A stretch of 21,144 nucleotides of DNA from Puniceicoccales bacterium (lineage in GTDB: Bacteria; Verrucomicrobiota; Verrucomicrobiia; Opitutales; JAIRLM01). Position numbers and translations under genes: made by a program. Below are positions 8,598 through 16,041 of the stretch, one piece after another. The notes below the pieces were generated by a model. It ran no database searches and was not told the DNA's origin. It worked only from the letters and a program-made list of their open reading frames with translations. Location: the NCBI GenBank assembly GCA_031258995.1, contig JAIRMB010000018.1:1-21144 (forward strand). The letters are read 5' to 3'. Each line of letters begins with the position of its first letter. Within the stretch, counting starts at the first letter, position 1.

Positions 8598-8628
8598 CCA
8601 TCGGAAATAGCACGGGAAGTTCCGATGG
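8598..8628. repeat. 9-bp perfect inverted repeat in the divergent lpxC-fabZ / MFS intergenic region
   Basis: CCATCGGAA (8598-8606) and TTCCGATGG (8620-8628) are perfect reverse complements around a 13-base loop. They lie 69 bp before the lpxC-fabZ start and 52 bp before the MFS start. The site could be an operator for either gene or a hairpin in one leader. No T-run follows on either strand, so it is not an intrinsic terminator. Confidence 0.6.
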
Positions 8629-8679
8629 AGGTTGCGGAGATAGGTTGACAAAATTCTAACGGACAGCAGAAGACCGGCC

Positions 8680-9996
8680 GTGACCGTACGGAACCCGCTC
8701 AAGAAGGACAGCAGGAAGAACAGCAGAAAGAACAGCAGGACGGCCTGGCTAGCCTGGCTTGCGGCTGCGGTATTCTATTTTTACGAATATTTTGTGCGGG
8801 TTGCCCCCTGCGTTATGGAGTCCGATCTGCGGGATGCCTTTGACGCTAGCGCCTCCGCTATCGGCTTCGCTTCCGGTCTCTACTACATGGTCTACGGCCC
8901 GCTACAGATCGCCGTGGGTCCCATCTATGACCGCTTTGGCTACAGAAGACCGTTCTACGTTGCTTCGTTGTTGGTGCTTATCGGTTGTTTCTTTTGCGCA
9001 CTGCCCGGCGGCGTGGGCACATTCGCCGTCGGCCGCGTGCTGATGGGGGCCGGATCTGCCTTCGCCTTCATCGGTACGATGTATGTGGCCTCCATTTGGT
9101 TTTCCCGGAGTCGGTGGGCCTTTCTGTCCGGCCTGACCACCGCACTGGGCATGGGGGGCGCCATCCTGGGTCAGGTTCCCGTGGCCTGGCTCCTGCGCCG
9201 CTTCGGCTGGCGGGGCAGCTGGCTCGTGGCGGGAGCAATCGGCGTTGCCGTTGCAATGCTGTTACGTTTCTGGCTGCCGCCGGAGCCGGAAGGGCCGTCG
9301 CCCAGCCCAGCCGATCCGTCCAGCGGCCGGCGGAGCCGTCATTTTTTTTCTTCCCTAGGCTCCGTTCTTCGTAACCCTCAGACCTGGTTGGCCGGCTGTG
9401 TGGCCTGTGCCCTATTTCTTCCTCTCACCGTCTTTGCCGATTTTTGGGGTGTTCACTACATAGAGCTACTCACCGGTGCGACGGCTGTCCAGGCAGCTAC
9501 GGCCAATGGCATGCTCTATCTGGGCTGGCTCTTGGGCAGTCCGCTGGTGGGAAGCCTTTCCGACTTCGTGGGCCGTCGAAAACCCTTCCTGGTGGGCAGT
9601 TGCTTGGTGGGACTACTGCTCCTTTTGCTCATTCTCGGTCCCTCGCACCTGTCGCTTCCGCTCCTGGGATTTTTTCTGTTTCTGCTCGGTCTTTTTTCCA
9701 GTCCGCAGGTTATCTGCTTCACCATTAGCGGTGAGCATAATGCCCGGGAGGTCCAAGGGACGGCCATCGCCGTCGTAAATACGGCCGTCATGCTCATCGG
9801 CGGTGTTATGCAGCCGGTGGTGGGATTTCTTTTGGATTACCATGCGGGCGCTTGCGAAGGAATGAACTCCAGCTATACCCTTTCCCACTTCCGATCCGCG
9901 TTTCTCATTCTGCCCGTCGCCATGGCTCTCGGATTGCTGCTTTCCCTGGCAATGCGGGAATCTGGCGAGGCCGGCCAGCGACGGCACTTGGCGTAA
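8680..9996 (+). CDS. Major facilitator superfamily transporter, substrate unknown
   Basis: This 438-residue protein has about 12 hydrophobic segments, split by a polar loop near residues 205-220, typical of MFS carriers. The N-terminal FYFYEYFVRVAP segment and YDRFGYRRPF after helix 2 (the MFS loop 2-3 motif GxxxDrxGrR in altered form) support the family. A second copy, LSDFVGRRKP, sits between helices 8 and 9. I recall the opening motif FYxYExxxRVAPxVM from MFS proteins of intracellular bacteria such as Legionella and Coxiella, but this gives no substrate. The start is GTG at 8680 without a good ribosome-binding site. No other start lies between it and helix 1, so the basic leader of three KxSR repeats is probably translated. 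It is divergent from lpxC-fabZ. Confidence 0.88.
   Translation: MTVRNPLKKDSRKNSRKNSRTAWLAWLAAAVFYFYEYFVRVAPCVMESDLRDAFDASASAIGFASGLYYMVYGPLQIAVGPIYDRFGYRRPFYVASLLVLIGCFFCALPGGVGTFAVGRVLMGAGSAFAFIGTMYVASIWFSRSRWAFLSGLTTALGMGGAILGQVPVAWLLRRFGWRGSWLVAGAIGVAVAMLLRFWLPPEPEGPSPSPADPSSGRRSRHFFSSLGSVLRNPQTWLAGCVACALFLPLTVFADFWGVHYIELLTGATAVQAATANGMLYLGWLLGSPLVGSLSDFVGRRKPFLVGSCLVGLLLLLLILGPSHLSLPLLGFFLFLLGLFSSPQVICFTISGEHNAREVQGTAIAVVNTAVMLIGGVMQPVVGFLLDYHAGACEGMNSSYTLSHFRSAFLILPVAMALGLLLSLAMRESGEAGQRRHLA
8704..8739 (+). repeat. 12-bp tandem repeat (3 copies) in the MFS N-terminus
   Basis: AAGGACAGCAGG, AAGAACAGCAGA and AAGAACAGCAGG follow each other without a gap and encode KDSR-KNSR-KNSR (residues 9-20). 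A related ACAGCAG occurs just upstream of the start, at 8663-8669. The unit preserves the frame, so copy-number change would only alter the length of the basic cytoplasmic tail. Confidence 0.9.
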
Positions 9997-10040
9997 GTTA
10001 CGTCAGCTCTGTGGTTTTTTACGTAGGTTTTCGAAAAAAG

Positions 10041-10046
10041 TTGACA
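10041..10046 (+). promoter_or_regulatory. Possible -35 element upstream of acpP
   Basis: TTGACA is a perfect sigma-70 -35 box 34 bp before the acpP start, preceded by an A-rich stretch. No good -10 is found at 16-18 bp, where TGCTCT is the best match, so the assignment is weak. A promoter here would separate the highly expressed acpP-fabF-lptE-rpe cluster from the MFS gene. Confidence 0.25.
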
Positions 10047-10079
10047 GATAGGACCGGCGAGGGTGCTCTGCCTCGAGAC

Positions 10080-10334
10080 ATGGACAGGGATACCATTGAG
10101 GCGAAGGTCAGGGATATTATCGTTAAGCAGTTGAATGTCAGCGCGGATCAGCTGAAGGACTCGAGCTCCTTCCTGGAGGACCTCGGGGCAGATTCTTTGG
10201 ACCTGGTAGAGCTGGTAATGGCCTTTGAGTCCGCGTTTAAGAACGAAATTTCTGGGGAAATTCCTGAGGCGGACGCGGAAAAATTGCGTACGGTGAAGGA
10301 TGTGGTCGACTATATCGTGGCGAAAACCTCCTAG
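10080..10334 (+). CDS. acpP: Acyl carrier protein
   Basis: This 84-residue acidic protein carries growing acyl chains on a phosphopantetheine arm during fatty-acid synthesis. The attachment motif is LGADSLDLVEL with Ser39. The C-terminal helix segment EADAEKLRTVKDVVDYI is typical for ACP. The open frame extends upstream to 9852 with no ACP-like sequence, so I take the ATG at 10080 (MDRDTIEAK), which gives normal ACP length. GAGGG lies 15-20 bases upstream, a little far for a ribosome-binding site. fabF follows directly, the common acpP-fabF pair. Confidence 0.96.
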   Translation: MDRDTIEAKVRDIIVKQLNVSADQLKDSSSFLEDLGADSLDLVELVMAFESAFKNEISGEIPEADAEKLRTVKDVVDYIVAKTS

Positions 10335-10363
10335 GAGGTCGGGCCTACGCAGAGCCATACCCC

Positions 10364-11623
10364 ATGGCAAGAGCCCCCCTCCATCGGGTCGTTGTAACTG
10401 GCTTGGGCGCCGTTACTCCGCTTGCTTTGAATTTTGAAGCCTCCTGGGAGGCCCTGTTGGCGGGTGCCTGTGGCGTGGGGCCGGTTACAAAAATAGAGGG
10501 AATCGAGCGCTTTCCGTGTCAAGTTGCCGCTGAGCTGAAGGATTTTCATCCCTCCGACTATCTCGATCCGAAAGAGGTCCGACGCAACGATCCATTTACC
10601 CACTATGCCGTGGCGGCTGCTCGGATGGCCCGCGATGACGGCGCCGTAGATCTGGACCGCTGCGATCGGAGTCGAGTGGGGGTGCTTATCGGTTCCGGCG
10701 TTGGCGGACTACAGACCATCGAAAGCCAATCTAAGGTACTTCACAGCGGCAATCCGCGAATGGTGTCGCCCTTTACGATTCCCGCCCTCATCTCGGATAT
10801 GGCGGGCGGCGTCGTTGCCATCGATCTGGGCGTCCATGGACCGAACTTTGCCGCCGTAAGCGCTTGCACTACAGGAGCCCATGCCATAGGTGAAGCCTAT
10901 CATTTTTTGCAACTGGGCAAAGCGGACATCATTTTCTCCGGTGGGACCGAGGGGGGGATAAACGCATTTGGCTTTGCCGCTTTTTGTGCCATGCGGGCCA
11001 TGGCTACCGGCTTCAACGATGACCCCGTCCGGGCGAGCCGACCATTCGATAGCAGGCGGAACGGCTTCGTGATGGGCGAGGGTGCCGGCGTACTGGTCTT
11101 GGAAACGCTAGAAAACGCTCTGTTGCGCAATGCCCGTATCTACTGTGAGTTGGCTGCCTATGCGGCCGGCTGCGATGCAAACCATATCACGGCGCCCGAC
11201 TTGAGTGGAGAAAGGCTGGCCACTGTTCTTCGCAATGCCCTAGAAGAGGCAGAAATTGCGCCGGAGGAGGTCGACTATGTCAGCGCGCATGGTACTTCGA
11301 CACCCTACAACGATCTCTGCGAAACCAATGCCTATAAATTGGTTTTCGGTAAACGGGCGAAAGAACTTACCATCAGTTCCATAAAAGGGGCAACGGGTCA
11401 CATGTTGGGCGCGGCGGGCGCCGTCGAGGCGGCAGTCTGTGCCAAGGCCATCGCGACGGGAAAAATTCCGCCCACCATCAACTACGAATTTCCGGATCCG
11501 GCCTGTGACTTGGATTATACGGCTAACAAAATGCGTGAAAAAAAAGTACATGTTGCTTTGAGTGATAACTTGGGCTTCGGCGGCCATAATGTTGCCCTCA
11601 TTTTGCGGAAATTTGTGCCATGA
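10364..11623 (+). CDS. fabF: 3-oxoacyl-ACP synthase II (KAS II)
   Basis: This 419-residue cytoplasmic condensing enzyme extends acyl-ACP with malonyl-ACP. The catalytic triad is complete: Cys168 in VSACTTGAHAIGEA, His309 in SAHGTSTPYND, and His346 in KGATGHMLGAAG. The Lys341 of KGATGH and the C-terminal SDNLGFGGHN are also conserved. Length is normal for FabF. A strong GGAGG directly after the acpP stop lies 25 bases before the ATG, farther than usual, and no start codon sits nearer to it in frame. The stop overlaps the next gene's start as ATGA. With acpP it forms the fatty-acid part of this plus-strand cluster. Confidence 0.97.
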   Translation: MARAPLHRVVVTGLGAVTPLALNFEASWEALLAGACGVGPVTKIEGIERFPCQVAAELKDFHPSDYLDPKEVRRNDPFTHYAVAAARMARDDGAVDLDRCDRSRVGVLIGSGVGGLQTIESQSKVLHSGNPRMVSPFTIPALISDMAGGVVAIDLGVHGPNFAAVSACTTGAHAIGEAYHFLQLGKADIIFSGGTEGGINAFGFAAFCAMRAMATGFNDDPVRASRPFDSRRNGFVMGEGAGVLVLETLENALLRNARIYCELAAYAAGCDANHITAPDLSGERLATVLRNALEEAEIAPEEVDYVSAHGTSTPYNDLCETNAYKLVFGKRAKELTISSIKGATGHMLGAAGAVEAAVCAKAIATGKIPPTINYEFPDPACDLDYTANKMREKKVHVALSDNLGFGGHNVALILRKFVP

Positions 11624-12105
11624 GAAAGCCCTATCCCTTTCTTCTTCTTTTGCTCTGTGCCGGTTGCTGCGTCCATTATCAATTGGGGACGCGTTCTCGG
11701 CTCCCGATTTCGACCATTTCCGTCGCTCCCGTGAAAAGTTGCGTCGATGGTCCGAACTTGCGAGGCGTCCTATGGCAACAAATTCGGCAGGAAATCCAGC
11801 AAATCCCCAACTTGCGCCTTGTTGACGGCGATGACGCCAACGGGGAATTGACTGTACGCATCGTGTCCGTGGAGCGAGGCTCCTCTCTAATCGGTTCCAA
11901 TGGCGGTGGTGGGCAGCGCATTACCATAAAAGCCCTTTGCACCGTGCTGGATCGGCGAACGGGAACCGTCCTCATTGCCGACCGGCTCGTGCGCGCATTC
12001 GTCGACGTTCCGTGGGGCCAGACCGCGTACGATGGCCAGGCCCTGCCGGCGTTGGCCGCTGCCCTAGCTCGCGAAATCCGTAGCCTCGTCGCCAACTCAT
12101 GGTAA
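11620..12105 (+). CDS. lptE: LptE-like LPS-assembly lipoprotein
   Basis: The protein has 161 residues. The N-terminus is a lipoprotein signal, MRKPYPFLLLLLCAGC, with Cys16 as the likely lipidated residue; the -3 position is Cys rather than Leu, so the lipobox is slightly atypical. The mature part starts CVHYQLG and continues with ISTISVAPVKS, a QQIRQEIQQIPNLRLV helix-strand, ELTVRIVSVERG, and a later VLDRRTGTVLIADR. This order fits LptE, the outer-membrane lipoprotein that plugs LptD for LPS insertion. LptE sequences are very divergent, so the call rests on size, lipobox, general pattern and the LPS-rich surroundings. It overlaps fabF by 4 bases and rpe by 7, implying translational coupling. 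Confidence 0.65.
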   Translation: MRKPYPFLLLLLCAGCCVHYQLGTRSRLPISTISVAPVKSCVDGPNLRGVLWQQIRQEIQQIPNLRLVDGDDANGELTVRIVSVERGSSLIGSNGGGGQRITIKALCTVLDRRTGTVLIADRLVRAFVDVPWGQTAYDGQALPALAAALAREIRSLVANSW

Positions 12106-12797
12106 ACTCGACCGTCGTGCCGTCCCTGTTGGCCTGCGATCAGTCAGATTTGCTCTCTGCCCTGCGCCCACTACTCTCCGCCTACGACATTTCCAGGCTG
12201 CACTTTGATGGGATGGACGGTCATTTTGTTCCCAATCTGGGTTTTTGTCCACAATCACTACGCGATCTGCGGCGTGCGCTGGTCCGGGAAAAATTGCCCG
12301 TTCCCCTTTTTGAAGTGCACCTTATGGTCCGTCGCCCTAGCCGTTTTTGGAAAAATTTTGCCGATGCCGGCGCGCAGCTGATCAGCTTTCACATCGAGTG
12401 CGACGAAGGGCTGGCGGACTTAGCGCGGGAGTTTTCTCAAAATGGCCTATCTGGCGGCCTTTGCCTCAATCCGGAGACCCCATTCGCCCGCTGTATCCCT
12501 CTCCTGGAAAATTTTTCACTCCTGACGATTATGGGCGTGCACCCCGGCTTTTGCGGCCAGTGCCTCGTTCCGTCCACCGCAGAAAAAGTTCACGCGGCCG
12601 CCAGCCACCGACGCAAAACAGGCCTGCCGTATGCCATTGCCGTGGACGGCGGTGTTTCTGTGGAAAATGCCCCGCAACTCGCCGCCGCCGGCGCTGACTT
12701 TCTTATCGTCGGCAAGGCCATCTTTGGCGTTGAGTGCCAACAACTTGCCTATGCCCGGCTGCTTCAGGTGGCGAGCGGTACGGCGCTGGGATCCTAG
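12099..12797 (+). CDS. rpe: Ribulose-phosphate 3-epimerase
   Basis: This 232-residue TIM-barrel enzyme interconverts D-ribulose 5-phosphate and D-xylulose 5-phosphate in the pentose phosphate pathway. Metal ligands are visible as His35 and Asp37 in LHFDGMDGHFVPN, His74 in EVHLMV, and Asp183 in AVDGGVS. The phosphate-binding end GADFLIVGKAIFG is present. Two motifs differ from the usual forms: FDGMDG instead of hxDVMDG, and GVHPGFCGQ instead of VNPGFGGQ, so it is a diverged member. It overlaps lptE by 7 bases and ends 20 bp before the convergent regulator gene. Confidence 0.9.
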   Translation: MVNSTVVPSLLACDQSDLLSALRPLLSAYDISRLHFDGMDGHFVPNLGFCPQSLRDLRRALVREKLPVPLFEVHLMVRRPSRFWKNFADAGAQLISFHIECDEGLADLAREFSQNGLSGGLCLNPETPFARCIPLLENFSLLTIMGVHPGFCGQCLVPSTAEKVHAAASHRRKTGLPYAIAVDGGVSVENAPQLAAAGADFLIVGKAIFGVECQQLAYARLLQVASGTALGS

Positions 12798-12816
12798 GTC
12801 GGTTCCGTCCGGCGGC

Positions 12817-13602
12817 CTAGCCGCAGAAAATTTCCCCGATCGGCAATTGCTGGCGCTCCGATCGCTCTTGCCGCAGCCGGCCGTAGAGATAGCCGATGCC
12901 GCGGATGGCGCAGAGCTGGCCGATGGCTTCGCAATTTCTGGCGCGAAACACCTTGCGTATGTGTAGCACCTGCTGATCTAGGGAGCGGCCGCGACCATCC
13001 GCCTGGGGTCCCCATACGGCTCGGGCAAGCTCCTGGCGGGAAAGAATTCTTCCGCGATTTTTAGCGAAAGCGGCCAAAAGGCCGAGTTCTAGCCGTCCCA
13101 ATCGTTCCCGGGACCCGTCTGAAAAAATGACTTGCAGCTTGCCTGGATAAACCGTCGCGCCGCAGAAGGGAAATGGCCCATCCCGCAGAGTGAGATTTTC
13201 GGCTATGCGCCCCCCGCGGGCCATTCGGGCCCGCCGCAGGATAGCTCCCATGCGTGCCAGTAGCTCGCGCACGGCCAGCGGTTTTCTCTGAAAATCATCG
13301 CCCAAATAAAGAGCGCGAACGGGATCTTCCTGCGAATGGCGATTCGCAATAAAAATTGTAGGTATCTGGAGGCCGATTCGCCATAGTCGTTCGAGAAATT
13401 CGATGCCGGAGTGGCCGCATAGGCCTACGTTCAGAAAAAGAAAAATTGGCATACGTTTGCGAATGGCCCATTCGGCCTCTTCCGCATTTTGCGCCGTTTT
13501 TGTAGCAAATCCTCCGTTATCTATGTGTACCGCTAGCTTTTCCGCAAAAGCGCGATCGTCGTCTATAATGAGAACATTCTTTTTTGCCTTCGTGCTTTCC
13601 AT
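12817..13602 (-). CDS. OmpR/PhoB-family response regulator with a non-phosphorylatable receiver
   Basis: This 261-residue DNA-binding regulator has a receiver domain at 8-125 and a winged-helix domain at about 150-245. The acidic pocket Asp14-Asp15 and Lys107 of RKP are kept. The phospho-accepting position reads FLNVGL, with Asn58 (codon AAC) where LLDVxL is expected, and the switch Thr/Ser is Ala86 (IANRH for LTARD). The usual GADDY is LGDDF. The output domain looks intact (LSRQELARAVWG, SLDQQVLHIRKVF, IRGIGYLY). Such atypical regulators, for example chlamydial ChxR, act without phosphorylation. No histidine kinase is nearby. The start is ATG at 13602 with an AAGGGA ribosome-binding site. 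It is convergent with rpe and divergent from the methyltransferase gene. Confidence 0.9.
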   Translation of the reverse strand: MESTKAKKNVLIIDDDRAFAEKLAVHIDNGGFATKTAQNAEEAEWAIRKRMPIFLFLNVGLCGHSGIEFLERLWRIGLQIPTIFIANRHSQEDPVRALYLGDDFQRKPLAVRELLARMGAILRRARMARGGRIAENLTLRDGPFPFCGATVYPGKLQVIFSDGSRERLGRLELGLLAAFAKNRGRILSRQELARAVWGPQADGRGRSLDQQVLHIRKVFRARNCEAIGQLCAIRGIGYLYGRLRQERSERQQLPIGEIFCG

Positions 13603-13748
13603 TATTCTTTCCCTTTTGAATGGCGACAGCGGTCAAATGGATAGGCGTTGGATTTTTTATTCGACGGAGACGGGTGCAGAATTTTTACGCAGCTAAAGAA
13701 AAAGTTGCCCGAAATGGGATATGACTTAGGCGGTCTTCAGCGCGGGCC

Positions 13749-14750
13749 GTGGAAGTGGAAAAAGATTTTGCATGTGTAGAGCCGCGCTGTCCGCTCTTCC
13801 CCCGCTGCGGCGGCTGCCAGTACCAACACATGGCCTACGGGGATCAGCTATCCCTAAAGCGGCGGCGAATTCGGGAACTTTTTGCGAAATTCCACCTGAA
13901 CTCTGATGCCGTACTTCCTACGGTGCCCTCACCGCTAACCTACGGATATCGTACAAAATTAACCCCCCACCATGGCCGTATCCGGGGCAATGGGGAGGAA
14001 CCGATCGGCTTTTTGGCAGCGGAAGGGGGGCGGCGGATTGTCGATGTTCCACAGTGCCCCATCGCGGCGGAAGAGATTAATCTAGTGCTGCCCGCCTGCC
14101 GCAGACGGATCCGTTCCACGGTAACTCGGCGGGGCGGAACGGCCCTGCTGCGGCGGACGGACGACGGCGTTACGGAGGATCCACGCAAACTGGTGCGGGA
14201 GACGGTCGGCGGAAAAATTTTTCATTTCATCGCGGGAGAGTTTTTCCAGAACAACAGCGCCATTTTGCCAGATCTTATCGACTGCGTACGGGCCATGGCC
14301 ACAGCGCCCGGGATTGATTTCCTAGTGGATGCCTATTGCGGGGTTGGCCTATTTTCGCTCTCCCTAGCAGATTGCTTCCAGGAGGTGGCCGGCATTGAAA
14401 TTTGCCGCGAATCCGTCCGTTTGGCCCGCCTCAACGGCTCCATTCAAGGGGCGAAAAACAGTCAGTTTTGGACGGGAGCGGCCGAGGATATTTTTTCCGC
14501 CGTGAATTTTCCCGCAGACCGCACAGCTCTGCTGTTGGACCCGCCCCGCAGCGGCTGCGGTCGCGCCTTCGTCAGCCAATTGCTCCGCTTCCGCCCGCAC
14601 CGCGTCATCTACGTCTCCTGCGGACCGGAGGCCCAAGTGCGGGACCTGGTGCCCCTAGTCGGCGTCTACGCAATTCGGACGGTTCAGCCGCTAGACCTTT
14701 TTCCGCAAACGCAGCACATCGAAAATATTGTGCTGCTGGAGCAATCTTAG
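13749..14750 (+). CDS. RlmD/RumA-like 23S rRNA (uracil-5-)-methyltransferase
   Basis: This 333-residue SAM-dependent RNA m5U methyltransferase has an N-terminal iron-sulfur motif. The cysteines Cys14-x5-Cys20-x2-Cys23 (CPLFPRCGGC) plus Cys103 match the 4Fe-4S ligands of RlmD. The SAM fold follows: FFQNN (165-169), VDAYCGVGLFS (193-203), GIEI and LLDPPRSGCG. The catalytic nucleophile is Cys291 in YVSCGPEAQVRDL and the general base Glu325 in QHIEN. An N-terminal TRAM domain is absent, since the open frame starts with GTG at 13749 shortly after an in-frame TGA. Lack of TRAM resembles RlmC, while the cysteine pattern resembles RlmD, so the exact target uridine is uncertain and I give no symbol. 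Confidence 0.88.
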   Translation: MEVEKDFACVEPRCPLFPRCGGCQYQHMAYGDQLSLKRRRIRELFAKFHLNSDAVLPTVPSPLTYGYRTKLTPHHGRIRGNGEEPIGFLAAEGGRRIVDVPQCPIAAEEINLVLPACRRRIRSTVTRRGGTALLRRTDDGVTEDPRKLVRETVGGKIFHFIAGEFFQNNSAILPDLIDCVRAMATAPGIDFLVDAYCGVGLFSLSLADCFQEVAGIEICRESVRLARLNGSIQGAKNSQFWTGAAEDIFSAVNFPADRTALLLDPPRSGCGRAFVSQLLRFRPHRVIYVSCGPEAQVRDLVPLVGVYAIRTVQPLDLFPQTQHIENIVLLEQS

Positions 14751-14782
14751 CGGAGGGTGGCGCTTCTTAGACGAATTTGCAT

Positions 14783-14819
14783 TGCATTTAGAACATGAAA
14801 ATGCATCGCTAAACGATGC
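14783..14819 (+). promoter_or_regulatory. Two mutually exclusive hairpins and a 5-codon ORF before the glycosyltransferase
   Basis: TGCATTT (14783-14789) can pair with AAATGCA (14799-14805). GCATCG (14803-14808) can pair with CGATGC (14814-14819), which contains the ATG of the glycosyltransferase (14816). The two stems share 14803-14805, so only one can form fully. A tiny ORF, MKMHR-stop (14795-14812), runs through both. There is no clear ribosome-binding site for the ATG. The arrangement could control access to the start, but stems of 6-7 bp may also occur by chance. Confidence 0.35.
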
Positions 14820-16041
14820 GACGTCGTAGGGCCGTCCGTGTAGCCGCCATCGCGCTAGCGTTCTACCTCTCCGCTTTTGCTTTAGGAAACGGAGAAATGC
14901 CTGGTCAGGGGCCGTGTCCACCGCAGGTTTCCATTTGCATGCCGGTCTACGACGGGGAGCCCTACCTAGCGGCGGCATTAGACAGCGCCCTCACCCAAAC
15001 GCTGCAAAACATTGAGGTGATTTGCGTGGATGACGGCTCCACGGATGGGTCTTTGGCCATTTTGCGTTCCTATGCTGCTAAATATCCGCGCATTACCGTC
15101 CTCGAAAACGGGATCAACCGGGGAACGCACTATAGCCGCATGCGGGCCATCCTCGCAGCGAAGGGAGACTTTATCCTTTGGCTCGATTCTGACGATGAGC
15201 TCTATCCCGATGTCGCGGAAAAATTCTGGCTAAAGCAAATGCAACAGGTGCCGACATCGTCCTCTATAAGGTGAAATTTTTTAATCCAAAAGGGGAAGAA
15301 ACTCGATCCCACTGGTGGAAAATGAGATTAGCGGAAACGGACGGCGTGCGGGATAGTGATGAGCTAGTGGAGCAGGTGATCATGGGTCGAATCTCGCCCG
15401 ACTGTTGGAGCAAACTCTGGCGTGCCAGCTGTCTGCGAAAAATGGCGGAGGATCTTTGGCCGTTTTCGGAAGCGAGCCACATTGTAAAGCACGAAGACAA
15501 TCTATTTTTCTGGTTTGCGCTGAAAAATTCCCGCAGCTATGCGGTTTCTTCCCTAATTGGCGGAAAAATCATGAGCTACAGAGGGCGAGGAGCGCGGATG
15601 AAAAACGAGCCGACATTCCGAAAGCGTTGGGTGCTGGATGCGGCTCAGGTGCAACGAAAAATTCTTTTTTCGGAGGAAGATTCGGCCGGACGCGGTAGGG
15701 CTTGGAAAATGCTAAAATCCCAATTAGAAAGCCACATTTTGAGCATTATTATTTCTCTTGAAGGGGAGGACAGGCTAGAAGCTTTTTCGATTTACGTTTC
15801 CTCCGTTCCTGCGCCAATGAGAGGAGAAATTTTATCGGCGATGAAAAGGTTGAGTCCGAAACTCGCCGCGGACTACCAATGGGCACAAACGATTAAAGGG
15901 GTAATCTTGGGAAACGACGATACTCCGCCGGGTACCGACCCTAAGAAAAAAAATTGCGAAGTTTTGTCCCCACATCCTGAAAGAATTCTCGCACGGCTTG
16001 AAGAGGCTCCGGCGTCGCGGACGGCGAAACCGGAGCGGTAG
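14816..16041 (+). pseudogene. Family-2 glycosyltransferase split by a single-base frameshift
   Basis: The first frame (14816-15274) encodes the GT-A core: PVYDGEPYL (43-51), VDDGSTDGS (71-79) and the metal-binding DSDDE (124-128). It then runs into unrelated sequence after AEK. The downstream frame (ORF 15271-16041) can be read back to 15223 as ILAKANATGADIVLYKVKFFN, a natural continuation. It carries the usual C-terminal part (SPDCWSKLWRASCLRKM, KHEDNLFFWFAL). One extra A in the A5 run at 15219-15223 would restore a single protein of about 408 residues. This may be a real inactivation, slippage at the A-run, or a sequencing error. The N-terminus (RRRRAVRVAAIALAFYLSAFALG) resembles a signal peptide or membrane anchor, unusual for a sugar transferase. 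An alternative ATG at 14897 would omit it. The last 101 bp overlap the opposite-strand gene. The enzyme probably adds a sugar to LPS or another glycan. Confidence 0.82.

Noticed and set aside
8645..8650. TTGACA before the MFS gene as a promoter
   Set aside because: A perfect -35 box, but no -10-like hexamer at a 16-18 bp spacing.
9852..10079. N-terminal extension of acpP back to 9852
   Set aside because: The extension overlaps the MFS gene in another frame and has no ACP character; the ATG at 10080 gives the normal ACP size.
12790..12840. Small GC-rich stem (CGGC ... GCCG) between rpe and the regulator as a bidirectional terminator
   Set aside because: The stem has only 4 bp, it lies partly inside the regulator's coding end, and it is followed by no convincing T-run.
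15219..15229. Programmed -1 ribosomal frameshift in the glycosyltransferase
   Set aside because: The site G-GAA-AAA is not a proper X-XXY-YYZ heptamer, and I saw no strong downstream stem. Mutation, slippage or sequencing error is simpler.
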